A stretch of 64,000 nucleotides of DNA. Source: Tsukamurella sp. PLM1. Its GTDB lineage: Bacteria; Actinomycetota; Actinomycetes; Mycobacteriales; Mycobacteriaceae. The stretch is from contig NZ_AP025688.1 in NCBI RefSeq assembly GCF_023168325.1, positions 3,410,001-3,474,000 of the forward strand. Direction: 5' to 3'. The notes beneath the pieces were generated by a model that saw only the letters and a list, made by a program, of their open reading frames with translations, was not told where the DNA came from and ran no database searches. The stretch's first letter is position 1. Each line of letters begins with the position of its first letter. Shown here in pieces: positions 50,794 through 60,675 of the stretch. The translations under genes were made by a program, and so were the position numbers.

Positions 50794-52058
50794 ATGCACT
50801 TCCGACGGGCCGCGATCGCGTTGCTCGCCGCGACCACCCTCGCGGCGTGCGGCGGCGCACCGTCGAGCCCGAAGGCCCTGGCCCTCGAACGGTCCGAGAA
50901 GGCCTTCGAGCAGGTGGGGATCGACGAGACCCGGCAGGACGTCACCGCGCTGGTCGCCGCGGCCACGCGTCTTGGGGCGCGGCTCGCGACCCGCGACACC
51001 CGCGCGGGCAGCACGGCGGTGCCGTCCTGGTCGGTGCTGAGCCTGCTGGGCATGCTCCGGGCGGGCGCGGAGGGCTCCACCGCCGCGCAGCTCGACGGTG
51101 CCGGGCTCGGCGCCGCGAAGGACCTCCCCGCGCGATGGCCGCGCTCACCGGCCAGACCGCGCAGTGGGCGGGCGACCCCGGCACGGTGCCGGCTGCCACG
51201 CCGCCCGCGGCGCCGCTGTTCCAGTCCCAGGTGGCGCTGCTGACGGCCAAGGAGCCCGCGGTGAAGCCGGACTACCTGGACGCGCTGGCCGCCGCGTACG
51301 GCACGGGCGTGTACCCGATGGACTTCGGCCTCGACGTGAGCGAGCCGCTGGGCGAGTGGGTCGCGGTGAACACCGGCAGCGCGCTCACCTCGGCCCCGCT
51401 GCGCGTGGACGGCGGCACCCGGCTCGCGGCGGCGGCGACCGCGTACCTGGCCGCGGCGTGGCGCTTCGGGTTCGACCCGGCCCGCACCCGCCCGGCCCTG
51501 TTCACCGCCGCGGACGGGACGGTGCTCGACCCGCCGACGATGCACGGCACGCTGCCCGCCCGGGTGGCCGCCGGCGACGGTTTCACCGCGCTGCAGCTCG
51601 ATTACGGCACCACGCTGGCGCTGCAGATCGTGCTGCCCGCGCCCGGGATCGCGCTCGCCGACGCCGCCACCGAGGCCCGGTTCACCGCAGCGCGGGTCGC
51701 GCTCGCGGCGGCACCGTCGGCCCCGCACGAGGTGAGCCTGCCGAAATGGCGCACCGCCGCGTGGACCGCGCTCGCCGACCCGCTCCGCGAGGTGGGCCTG
51801 ACGGACCTGTTCGCCGGGCCCGGGCTGTCGGGCATCGCGCCGGGCGCTCCGACGGTGGCCGACGCCCGCGCCGCCGCCGTGCTCACCGTGGGCGAGAAGG
51901 GGACGGCGGCGGACACCGTCGCCCCCGGGACGCCGCCGGCCCCCGAGCCGGCGCCCGGCCCGGCTCCGTTCGCCGTGGACCGCGCGTTCGCCTACTCCGT
52001 GGTGGACACCGCGACCGGGCTGCCGCTGATCATGGGCACCGTGAACCGGCCGGCGTAG
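50794..52058 (+). CDS. Serpin-family protease inhibitor, lipoprotein (one apparent frameshift)
   Basis: About 421 residues after one base is restored near 51130. Residues 1-20 are a lipoprotein signal with lipobox LAAC. The core looks like a serpin: WSVLSLLGMLRAGAEGSTAAQL early, a hinge-like LTVGEKGTAADTVAPGTP, a Pro/Ala-rich reactive loop, and the C-terminal FAVDRAFAYSVVDTATGLPL and IMGTVNRP. Serpins trap serine proteases by loop insertion; the Pro-rich loop is unusual, so inhibitory activity is uncertain. It lies 10 bp after the amidohydrolase and is probably anchored outside the membrane. Confidence 0.8.
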
Positions 52059-52076
52059 TCGCCGTGCGGCGGGCGC

Positions 52077-53704
52077 TCACTCGTACACGCCCTCCACCTC
52101 CCATCCTCCGGCGTACTGCAGCAGCAGAGCGCGACCGTCGTCCCGGCCGGGGGCGGGCTCGAGCAGGACCTGGGCCCGGCCCGGGGCGCGGCGGCGGCTC
52201 CCACCAGCGCTCGTCCACCAGCCACGGCCCGGCCCACCAGCTGAGCGCCCAGCCGCGCGAGCCCCACGCCAGATGCGTGGGTTCGCCGGTGAAGCCACCC
52301 CGCTCGGTGACGCGCACCGGCTCGCCCGCGGCGTCGGTCATCATGACGGGGGCGCCGGCGATCAACCGCGCCGGCGCAGGCTGCGGCATCCGGCCGGGCC
52401 ACGGCGCATCGGGGTTCCGGGCCGGGACCTGCTCGTCGCCGAGGGCGATCCAAGCGACCTGCTCGGCGGGGCCGCGGCCGCCGCTGCGCACCGGCACCCG
52501 CACCGCCTCGCCGCCGAGCAGGCCCTGCACGCGGACCAGGGCACGACGGAACCGGGCCGCGCCCTCGGCACCGTCGTCGAGGTCGCCGCCCAGGGTGGCC
52601 TGCAGCGCGCCCGCGTCCACCACCTCCACCGGCTCGAGCCGCAGCAGCGAGATCGGGGCGCCCGGGCCGGCCCTCCCTGTTCCGCGGAGCGGCTCGCGGA
52701 CCGGCCGCCGGTGAGCCAGCCGTCGATCTGCCAGCGCACGCGATCGGCCGTGCCGTCCGGGGTGAGCGGCTGCGCGCACCGCCAGATGCGGGTGTTCCGC
52801 TCGCCGTTCTCGGCGATCGCGGACACCTCCAACCGCAGGCAGGCCACGCCCGCGGCGGACAGCTTGCCGTGCAGTTCCGCCGCGAGGGCGCGGCCGGCGA
52901 ACGCCGCCGCGTCCACCCGGTCGATCGGCGGATCGGGCCGCAGCTCCACCTCCAGGCCGGGAGGCAGGGGCGCGGTGGACGGCGGCCTCGTCGGCCACCG
53001 CCCGGGCCTGACGGTGCGCCGCGATCGCGTCGGTCCCGAACCGGGTGGCAACGTCGGTCGCGGACAGTTCCGCGAAGGCCTCGACGGTGCGCAGGCCCAG
53101 CCGGCGCAGCAGGTCGATCAGCTCGGCGCGGTCCTCGGCGGCCAGGGCGGGCTCGGCACCGAGCTCGGCGATGGGGAGCGGGGCCAGGAAGGCGGTCGAC
53201 CCGCCGGGCGCGACGTTCACGCCCCGGCGGGCGGCCAGCGCCGCGGTGAACACCTCGTCGGCGACACCGGCGAGGGACTCGGCGCCGACCGAGGACGCGG
53301 CGTCCACCAGGCGTTCGGCGGCCTGCTCCTCGCCGCCGAAGAACCGGGCGGCGCCGCGGGCCGGGAGCACGATCAGACCCGGTCGGAGCACCTCGATGAG
53401 CGGGATCAGCGCGGCCACGGCGCCGGCCACAGGCTCGAAGACACGCGCGTCGCGTCCCTCGTCGGCCTGCGCGATGTGCACGTCCGGGCAGCGGGCCTGC
53501 GATTCGCGGCGCTTCATGCCGCGGCGCACCCTCCGTTCGGGCCGGGGCGTTGCACGCGACCACCCGGTTGCCGTACAGCACGGCGACGGGGCGGTCCGGG
53601 GCGAGGTCGGCATCCGCGGCCGCCGCGGCGGCCGGCCAGTCCGGGCACCACAGGGCGAGAATGCGCTGCGGCTGCGCAGGAGCAGAGGGCGACCGCGTGC
53701 TCAC
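52077..53704 (-). CDS. imuB: ImuB, inactive Y-family polymerase-like mutasome subunit (four apparent frameshifts)
   Basis: About 543 residues after restoring one base near 53530, 52980, 52690 and 52195. The N-terminus RILALWCPDWPAAAAA replaces the catalytic aspartates of active Y-family polymerases, which is diagnostic of ImuB. The stretch VRRGMKRRESQARCPDV and the little-finger region RLEVSAIAENGERNTRIW also match. ImuB bridges DnaE2 and the beta clamp during damage tolerance. GTG at 53704 overlaps the inferred imuA' stop (GTGA). The operon is probably LexA-controlled. Confidence 0.9.
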
Positions 53705-54436
53705 CGGCCACCGCCAGGCCCGCCGACGGTGCCGCGCCGCGCTGCGGGTTCGCGCAGCCGCGGCCGCGGGCGGAGAACACCAGGTCGATGCCGCGGATGC
53801 GGCCGCGCCCGGGGCGGCTGCCGAGGCCGGTGTAGCCCCGCACCCGGGCCCCGAGGTGCAGGGAGGCACCGTCCCACCGGCCGCCCGTGACGAGCAGGAT
53901 CGAACCGTGGGTGCGGGCGCGGGCCGCGATGGCCCGGCCGCGGCTGGGCGGCACCGCGATGCCGCCGAGGGCGCACAGGACCACGTCGGCACCGTCGAGC
54001 AGGATCGACGCGACCGACACCGGGTCTGCCAGCGGGCCCTCGACGAGGGCGATGCGCTCCGGATCGGCCCCCTGTTCGAGGGCCGCGGCCATACCGAAAC
54101 CCGAGACCCCGCACAGCGCCACCCGCGATCCGGCCCGCGAGACCGAGGCCACCAGCGACACCGCGAGCGAGCCCGCGCCGTCGAGCACTGCCACGCTGCC
54201 GCGCGGCAGGCCGCCGCCGGGAGCAGCCGCGCCAGCTCCTCGTGCACCGGGAGGACAGCCCCGGAGAACTGGTACGCAGCCCTGGTGAACTGCGACGATT
54301 CCCCCACCGGCGCCGCGGGCGGCGCCTGTTCCTTGGCCGGACGGTGCCTGTCCGGCAGCGCCGCGAGCCGCTTGCGCAGCTCCGCCAGCTTCTCCTCACG
54401 GTCGCCCTGCACCGCGCGAACTCGTGCAACGGACAC
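53701..54436 (-). CDS. imuA': ImuA' mutasome accessory protein (two apparent frameshifts)
   Basis: About 245 residues. The N-terminus is charged and helical (EEKLAELRKRLAAL), followed by a RecA-like core with a degenerate Walker A region (VAVLDGAGSLAVSLVASVS) lacking the Gly-Lys-Thr. Restoring one G near 54215 joins the N-terminus to that core as LLPAAGLPRGSVAV. A second missing G near 53710 would end the protein at 53701, overlapping imuB by 4 nt. Upstream is an SOS box. The function with ImuB and DnaE2 is inferred from the mycobacterial system. Confidence 0.85.
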
Positions 54437-54511
54437 TTGTCAGTCCCCTCCCCTACGTTCGGATCCGCATTGCCGATCAGTGCGGAAGCCGAGCCACGGG
54501 GAAGACATGAC

Positions 54512-54527
54512 TAGAACTTCTGTTCGA
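54512..54527. promoter_or_regulatory. LexA SOS box upstream of imuA'
   Basis: Reading the minus strand, TCGAACAGAAGTTCTA matches the actinobacterial SOS consensus TCGAAC-N4-GTTCGA at 11 of 12 fixed positions. It is 76 bp upstream of the imuA' start on the same strand. It predicts induction of imuA'B by DNA damage. Confidence 0.85.
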
Positions 54528-54589
54528 TCTGATTCAAGCGTAGATCCGCCGCTCCGGCGGCGTCAAGCGCCGAGGGAGTCGTTCCCGGC

Positions 54590-55638
54590 TCAGGCGAGCC
54601 GGGCGCGGACCAGGTCGGCGAAGGAGCGGACGTCGTCCTCGGTGGTGTCCCAGGAGCACATCCAGCGCACTTCGCCGCGGACCTCGTCCCAGAAGTAGAA
54701 CGGGACCCGCTCCATCAGAGCCTCGGCGGCGGCGTGCGGGAGTTCCGCGAACACGGCGTTGGACTGCACGGGCTGAGTGAGCTCGACCTCGTCGATCCCG
54801 CCCACCAGCTCGGCCAGCAGCCGCGCCATCGCGTTGGCGTGCCCGGCGACCCGCAGGTACAGATCGTCGGAGAACAGGGCGAGGAACTGAGCGGACAGGA
54901 AACGCTGCTTCGAGGCGAGCTGCATCGACAGCTTGCGCACGTACTCGATCCCCTGCGCCGCATCGGGATTCAACACCACCACGAGCTCGGCACCGAGCAG
55001 GCCGGACTTGGTGCCGCCCACGCTCACGATGTCGGCGCCGATGTCGGTGGTGATGGCGCGCAGCGGAACCGACAGGCTCGCGGCGGCGTTGGCGAGCCGG
55101 GAACCGTCGATGTGCAGCAGCCAGCCGTGCTCGTGGGCGTACTCCGCCAGTGCCCGCAGCTCGTCCGGGGTGTAGACGGTGCCGAGCTCCGTGGACTGCG
55201 CCACCGAGAGCACCCGCGGCTGGGCCCAGTGCACGTCGCCGGCCCGGTCCGGGACCGCGGCGGCGATCGCCTCGGGGGTCAGCTTCCCTCCTCGGTGGGG
55301 ACGACGAACAATTTGAGGCCGGCGAGCTTCTCGGGGGCGCCGCCCTCGTCGACGTGGATGTGCCCGGTGTCCGCGCACACTACGGCCGACCAGCGGTCAC
55401 TCACCGCGGACAGCGCGACCACGTTCGCGCCGGTGCCGTTGAACACCGGGAACGACTGCGCGCCCGCGCCGAACAGCTCGACGACCCGCTCCCCGAGCGC
55501 CGCGGTGTACACGTCCCCGCCGTACGCGCCCTGGTGACCGAGGTTCGCCTCGGCCACGGCCGCAAGGACTTCCGGGAGCACGCCGGCGTAGTTGTCGCTC
55601 GCGAACCCGCGCCTGGCGGGATCGTGCAGCCGGGTCAC
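54590..55638 (-). CDS. Low-specificity threonine aldolase (one apparent frameshift)
   Basis: PLP enzyme of about 349 residues that splits threonine to glycine and acetaldehyde. Motifs are FASDNYAGVLPEVL and NLGHQGAYGGD near the N-terminus, LHIDGSRLANAA, and the PLP-lysine region IVSVGGTKSGLLGAE. One G is missing near 55285 (EEG-KLTPEAIAAAVP). GTG at 55638 overlaps the stop of the SDR gene (GTGA). It is the last gene of the operon DUF6421-SDR-aldolase. Confidence 0.88.
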
Positions 55639-56345
55639 GCGCCCGCCCCCGGCTCCGGCACCAGGGTGACGACGGTGCCGTTCACCTCGCCGACCGGCAC
55701 GTCCCACAGGCCCACGAGTCGCTCGGCGACATCGCCGATCGGCGTGTACCTCGGGAACTTCCGCTCCGGCTGATCCGCCCGCATCTGCGGCGTCAGCAGA
55801 GCCATCACCCGCAGGATCACGGCCGCGGCCGAGCCGCCGGAGAAGGCGTCCGCGAGCGCCAGCGTCCACGCCTCCGCCGCCGCCTTCGCGGAGGCGTACG
55901 CCGCGTTGGACGCCGTCGGCTTCGCCACCGAGACCGACGAGATGATCGCCACCCGCGCATCGGAACTCGCGGCCAGCGCCGGGTAGAGCGCCTGCGTGGT
56001 GTTCTGCAGACTGCGGATCAGCCCCTGCTCCAGGAAGTCCCAGTCGGCCGGGTCCGCCTCGTCGATCGGCGTGCCGCCGCGCCAGCCGCCCACCAGGTGC
56101 AGCAGGCCGTCGACTCCGCCGTGCTCAGCGAGGATCGCCCGGCCCGCATCCGCGGTGGCCGCGTGATCGGACAGGTCCGCGCGGTAGCCGGAGACACCCG
56201 GCAGCTCGGCGATCTCCGCAGCCACCTCGCCGCGCACGATCGCGGCGACCGTCGCGCCCTCCGCCACCAACCGCCGCACGACCTCCTGGCCGAGCGCGCC
56301 GTTCGCGCCCGTCACCACGACGGTGCGCCCCTGGACTCCACTCAT
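55635..56345 (-). CDS. Short-chain dehydrogenase/reductase
   Basis: SDR protein of 236 residues. The nucleotide-binding motif is VVVTGANGALGQEVVRRL at residue 8, and the catalytic tetrad shows Ser in AIISSVSVA and Tyr-x-x-x-Lys in AAYASAKAAAEAW. NAD(P) is the expected cofactor; the substrate is unknown. It overlaps the preceding gene by 4 nt (ATGA) and the following aldolase by 4 nt (GTGA), so all three are translated together. Confidence 0.9.
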   Translation of the reverse strand: MSGVQGRTVVVTGANGALGQEVVRRLVAEGATVAAIVRGEVAAEIAELPGVSGYRADLSDHAATADAGRAILAEHGGVDGLLHLVGGWRGGTPIDEADPADWDFLEQGLIRSLQNTTQALYPALAASSDARVAIISSVSVAKPTASNAAYASAKAAAEAWTLALADAFSGGSAAAVILRVMALLTPQMRADQPERKFPRYTPIGDVAERLVGLWDVPVGEVNGTVVTLVPEPGAGA

Positions 56346-58470
56346 GCGGTCACCTCCCTCGACGTCGACGCCGGACCCGCCGCGGTGATCCCGCGTACGG
56401 ACTCGAGTACCGGCCGCATCTTACGGCGCAGCGCCTCGTAGAACACGTTGAGCGGGAACTCGTCCGGCAGGACGAGGTCGACCAGGGCGCGCGGCTCACC
56501 GTCGAGCGGGAGTGCCTTGCGCCCCTCCGCCCAGACCGACCCGGGCCGGGCGCGACGTACGACGAGACGAACTCGTACGTGGCGAGCCACTGCCCCACCT
56601 TGGACCGGTCGATGCCCGTGCGGTACAACTCCTCGATCTCCTCGCCGAGCGCGATCACCTGCCCCGGCAACGCCTTCCAGTCGAAGGAAAGGCGGTTGTC
56701 GCGCCAGCGGAGCGCGCCGTGTCGGTGCAGGTAGGCGAACAGCAACTGGCCGCCGAGGCCGTCGTAGTTGCGCACCCGCTCACCCGTGATCGGGAAGCGG
56801 AACAGCCGGTCGCACAGGATGGCCAGCTGCACCGGCAGGCCGTACGGGTTGCCCTCCCCCGCCAACCGGTGCGCCTCCCGGAACGTGGTCAGGTCGCACC
56901 GCAGCTCCTCGAGCGAGTACAGCCAGAACGGCATGCGCTGCTTGATCATGAACGGGTCGAAGGGCAGGTCGCCGCGGCTGTGCGTACGGTCGTGGATCAG
57001 GTCCCACAGCGCGAACGCGTTCTGCGCCAGGGCCTGCGAGGCGACCAGCCGCGCACCGTCGGGCGGCAGCCGCAGCGAGAGGATCTCCGCCGCAGCACCG
57101 GTGACGGCGCGGAACCGCGCGGCCTCGCGGTCGCAGAAGATGGCGCCCCAGTGGAACTGCGGGGTCTGCGCCACCGTGACCGTTTCGGGGAACAGCACCG
57201 CGGAGTTCGTGTCGTAGCCGGGCGTGAAGTCCTCGAAGGTCACGGGGAGGAACTGCGCGTTGTCGTACCGGCGCTCCACCTCGGCCAGCCAGGACGGCCA
57301 CACCACGTTCAGCAGCACCGCCTCGAACACCTTGCCCGCGTTGCCGTTCTGCGTGTACATGGGGAACACCACGAGATGCTCGGCACCGTCGGCGCGGTCC
57401 AGGTCCGGGCGGAACGCGGCCAGCGACGCCCCGAAGTCGGGCCGGCCGAACCCGCCCTCGGCCCAGCGACGGAAGTCGCGCGGCAGGGCCGCCAGGTACT
57501 CGGCGTCGTGCGCGAACAGCGGTGCCAGCGCCTCGATCCGGGCGATCATCTCGTCGACCAGCTCCGCCGCACGCGGGTGCGCCGCGGGCTCGGGAACGGC
57601 CCCGTCGTCGCCCTGGAGCCCACGCAACTCCTCGACCGCGGCCTTGAGCGCCGCCCAGTCCGCCGTCCCGGCTGCGCCCGACGGGTGGCGGGCGGCACCG
57701 TCGGCGTGCGCGCCCGCCGCCCAGGTGACGACGTTCACCCAGAGCGCGCGATGGTCGAAGTCGTCGATGCAGTCGTCGCCGAACAGGTCCGAATCGGCGA
57801 ACACCACCACGCGACCGAGTCCCACCTGCAGCACTGCTGCGAGCGGGCGGTCGCCCGGCGAAGCGGTGGGGCTGGTGCGGGCGAGCACGACGGCCTCGGC
57901 GGGTACGTCGAGAACGCCGGTGCGGTAGAAGCACGCCTGTTCGACCGACGCGGCGATGCCCTGCCCGTCCAGCTCCGGCGCGACCACCGAGCGCACCCAC
58001 GTGGCGTTGCCGCCGTGCCGCCGATCCCCGGGCGCCTCCTGGACCACCACGGACTCGACGCTCACGCCGAAGCGCGCGAGCAGCTCGGACAGGTTGTTGC
58101 CGGACGTGGCCGTATCGCATTCCGCGAGCACCACGAGACCGCCCCCGGCCCGCACGTAGGCGTCGATCGCATCCAGCTCGTCGGGCGCGTACACCGGCGG
58201 CAGATCGCCCGTCGTGCGCTCGACCCCGGCGCGGGCCAGGTGCGGGATCACGTACACGTCCGTGCCGTCCAGGGAATCGACGGTGACCTGCGGGAACAGG
58301 CCGTCGCACACCGTCGTCCCGCGGTGCCGCAGGGCCTCGACGGCTCCGGCCAGGCTCACGTCCCCCGGGTTGACGGGGACCATCTCGCGAGCGCGCTCGA
58401 GCGTGGTCGCCCACGAGCAGCTCCGGGCCTGTTCAACCACGACCCGCGGGAAGACAGCGCTACCAGACAT
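56342..58470 (-). CDS. DUF6421 family protein (one apparent frameshift)
   Basis: About 709 residues after one G is added near 56550. The N-terminal 250 residues look like a glutamine-amidotransferase-like alpha/beta domain (DVYVIPHLARAG, then AYVRAGGGLVVLAECDTATSG, then GRVVVFADSDLFGDDCIDDFDHR), apparently without a clear catalytic triad. The C-terminal 450 residues are the DUF6421 core (VVFPMYTQNGNAGKVFEAVL; FDPFMIKQRMPFWLYSLEEL; GLPVQLAILCDRLFRFPITG). The function is unknown. It heads an operon with the SDR and threonine aldolase genes. ATG at 58470 follows AAGAGGTG. Confidence 0.78.
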
Positions 58471-58561
58471 AACCGTTCCGATCGTTCACCTCTTACATGT
58501 ATTGACGCGATCTTAACGCGTCACAGTCACAGGCGCGCGACGAACGGGTGTGGAGACGGGC

Positions 58562-60061
58562 TCAGCCGACGCGGTTGGGATCGTGGTGCGCCGAGGCCGC
58601 GGCGACGGGCGTCAGATCCGCGGTGGCCGGGTCGACCGTCGGTGTGCGGGTGATCACCTTGTGGCCCCACCACAGGCCGAGGAACAGGATCAGCGCGGCG
58701 TACGAAGTGAGCCACAGCTCCCAGCCGCCCTCCTCGCCGCCGCGGACGGCCACGTAGTACTGGCCGGCGATCACGGCGACGCACATGAGCAGCGCCACGA
58801 TCGGCCCCACCGGGTACAGCCACGCCCGGTAGGGCAGCACCGCAAGATCCTTGCCCTGCACGTTCCACGCCCGGCGGAAGCGGTAGTGCGCCCAGGCGAT
58901 GCCGATCCAGGTGACGAAGCCCGCCACCGACGACGCGGTGACGAGCACCGTGTACGCCTTGCCGTCGCCCACCTTGCTGGCCATGAAGCACAGCGCACCG
59001 ATCGCGGCGGTCGCGGCCACCGCCGCGGCGGGCACGCCCGTGCGGCTGACCCGGCCGAAGATCCGCGGGGCGCTGCCGTCGAGCCCCAGCCCGTACAGCG
59101 CGCGGGTGGCGGCGAACAGGCTGGCGTTGCCGGCCGACAGGATGGCGACGAGGATGACGGCGTTCATGATCGACGCGGCGGCGTCGATGCCCGCGAGCTT
59201 GAACACGAGGGTGAACGGGGCGACGGCGACGTTCTCGTCGGACGCGTCCAGCAGGTCGGGGTTCGTGTACGGGATGAGGAACGCGATGATCGTGAGCGTG
59301 CCGATGTAGAACAGCAGGATCCGGAAGAACACCGTGCGCACGGCCTTCGGGATGGCACTCTTGGGCTCCACGGCCTCGCCCGCCGCGACCGCGATCATCT
59401 CCGTGCCCTGGAACGCGAATCCGGCGATGAGGAACACCGAGAGCATGCCCAGCGGCCAGTCCACGAACGGCGCGTCGCCGATCGTCCAGTTCTCGAACCC
59501 CGGCGACGGACCGCCGACCACGCCGAACACCATGAGCGCGCCGACGATCAGGAAGATCACCACGGCGATCACCTTGATCGACGCGAACCAGAACTCGGCC
59601 TCGCCGAACGCCTTGACCGCGAACAGGTTCAACGCGAGCAGGCCGGCCATGAAGATCAGCGACCAGATCCACGAGGGCACGTCGGGCAGCCAGAACTTCA
59701 TGATCAGGCCGGCCGCCACCACCTCCGCGGCCAGCGTGATGGACCAGTTGAACCAGTAGTTCCAACCGGCGGCGAAGCCGAACGACTTGCTGACGAAGCG
59801 GGTGCCGTACTCCTCGAAGGGATTGCTGCACGGGATGTACGCCGACATCTCGCCGAGGCTCTGCATGAGGAAGAAGACCATGACGCCCATGAGCGCGTAC
59901 GCCGCGAGCGCGCCGCCGGGGCCCGCGTCATGGATCGTGGCGCCGGACGCCACGAACAGGCCGGTGCCGATGGCACCGCCCAGCGCGAGCATGCTGATGT
60001 GGCGACTCTGTAGTCCCTGCCGGAGGGACTCGTCCGGGGTGATTCCAAGGGGGCTGGACAC
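58562..60061 (-). CDS. LysP/GabP-type amino acid permease
   Basis: APC-family permease of 499 residues with 12 hydrophobic segments. The N-terminal signature SRHISMLALGGAIGTGLFVASG and the following GALAAYALMGVMVFFLMQSLGEM, AGWNYWFNWSITLAAE and FAFQGTEMIAVAAGE are typical of the amino acid transporter (AAT) subfamily that includes LysP. It imports an amino acid, perhaps lysine or a neutral one. GTG start at 60061. It lies about 90 bp upstream of DUF6421 on the same strand. Confidence 0.9.
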   Translation of the reverse strand: MSSPLGITPDESLRQGLQSRHISMLALGGAIGTGLFVASGATIHDAGPGGALAAYALMGVMVFFLMQSLGEMSAYIPCSNPFEEYGTRFVSKSFGFAAGWNYWFNWSITLAAEVVAAGLIMKFWLPDVPSWIWSLIFMAGLLALNLFAVKAFGEAEFWFASIKVIAVVIFLIVGALMVFGVVGGPSPGFENWTIGDAPFVDWPLGMLSVFLIAGFAFQGTEMIAVAAGEAVEPKSAIPKAVRTVFFRILLFYIGTLTIIAFLIPYTNPDLLDASDENVAVAPFTLVFKLAGIDAAASIMNAVILVAILSAGNASLFAATRALYGLGLDGSAPRIFGRVSRTGVPAAAVAATAAIGALCFMASKVGDGKAYTVLVTASSVAGFVTWIGIAWAHYRFRRAWNVQGKDLAVLPYRAWLYPVGPIVALLMCVAVIAGQYYVAVRGGEEGGWELWLTSYAALILFLGLWWGHKVITRTPTVDPATADLTPVAAASAHHDPNRVG

Positions 60062-60110
60062 CCGATGAGAGTAGCGACCGCAACGACGCTCGGGCTAGCA
60101 TTCGGACGCC

Positions 60111-60659
60111 ATGTTCTCCTACGACACCCGATCCGCGCTCGCCAGCGCGGCCGACCTGGTGAACACCGCCCCCGACGCGCGCACGGGCCGCGCCGAGCGC
60201 CTCCCCGACGTCGCCTCGCTGCGGGCGTTCGTCGAGCGCTGGGGCTGGACCGGTCCCATCCCGCTGCGCGCAGACGAACTGGACCGTGTGCACGCCGCCC
60301 GCCGGGTGCTGCGCGGCCTGTGGGACGCGGACGGGGACGAGCCGCGCACCGTCGAACTGGTGAACCGGATGCTGCGCGACGCGGCCGTACTGCCGCAGCT
60401 CGTGCGCCACGACGATTGGCCGTACCACCTGCACGGCTGGAACGACGCGACGCCGATAGCCGAGAGGTTCCTGGCGGAGCCCGCGATGGGCATGGTGGAC
60501 ATGGTGCGCGCCGGGGCGCTCGATCGCCTGCGACGGTGCGCCGCCCCCGACTGCGCGGGAGTCCTGGTGGACTTCTCCCGCAACAGCTCACGCAGGTTCT
60601 GCGACGACGGCTGTAACAACAGGCTCAACGTGGCCGCGTACCGCGCGCGACGCGCCTGA
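60111..60659 (+). CDS. CGNR zinc-finger (ABATE domain) protein
   Basis: Protein of 182 residues. The N-terminal ABATE-like region (LASAADLVNTA) precedes a C-terminal zinc finger with Cys pairs RRCAAPDCAGVLVDFS and RRFCDDGCNNRLNVAAYRA, a CGNR motif in which the name motif is CNNR here. These proteins are thought to be stress or ligand-responsive DNA-binding regulators. It is divergent from the LysP-type permease with about 50 bp between starts, so it may regulate that gene. Confidence 0.85.
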   Translation: MFSYDTRSALASAADLVNTAPDARTGRAERLPDVASLRAFVERWGWTGPIPLRADELDRVHAARRVLRGLWDADGDEPRTVELVNRMLRDAAVLPQLVRHDDWPYHLHGWNDATPIAERFLAEPAMGMVDMVRAGALDRLRRCAAPDCAGVLVDFSRNSSRRFCDDGCNNRLNVAAYRARRA

Positions 60660-60675
60660 CCCTAGGATCATCGAC

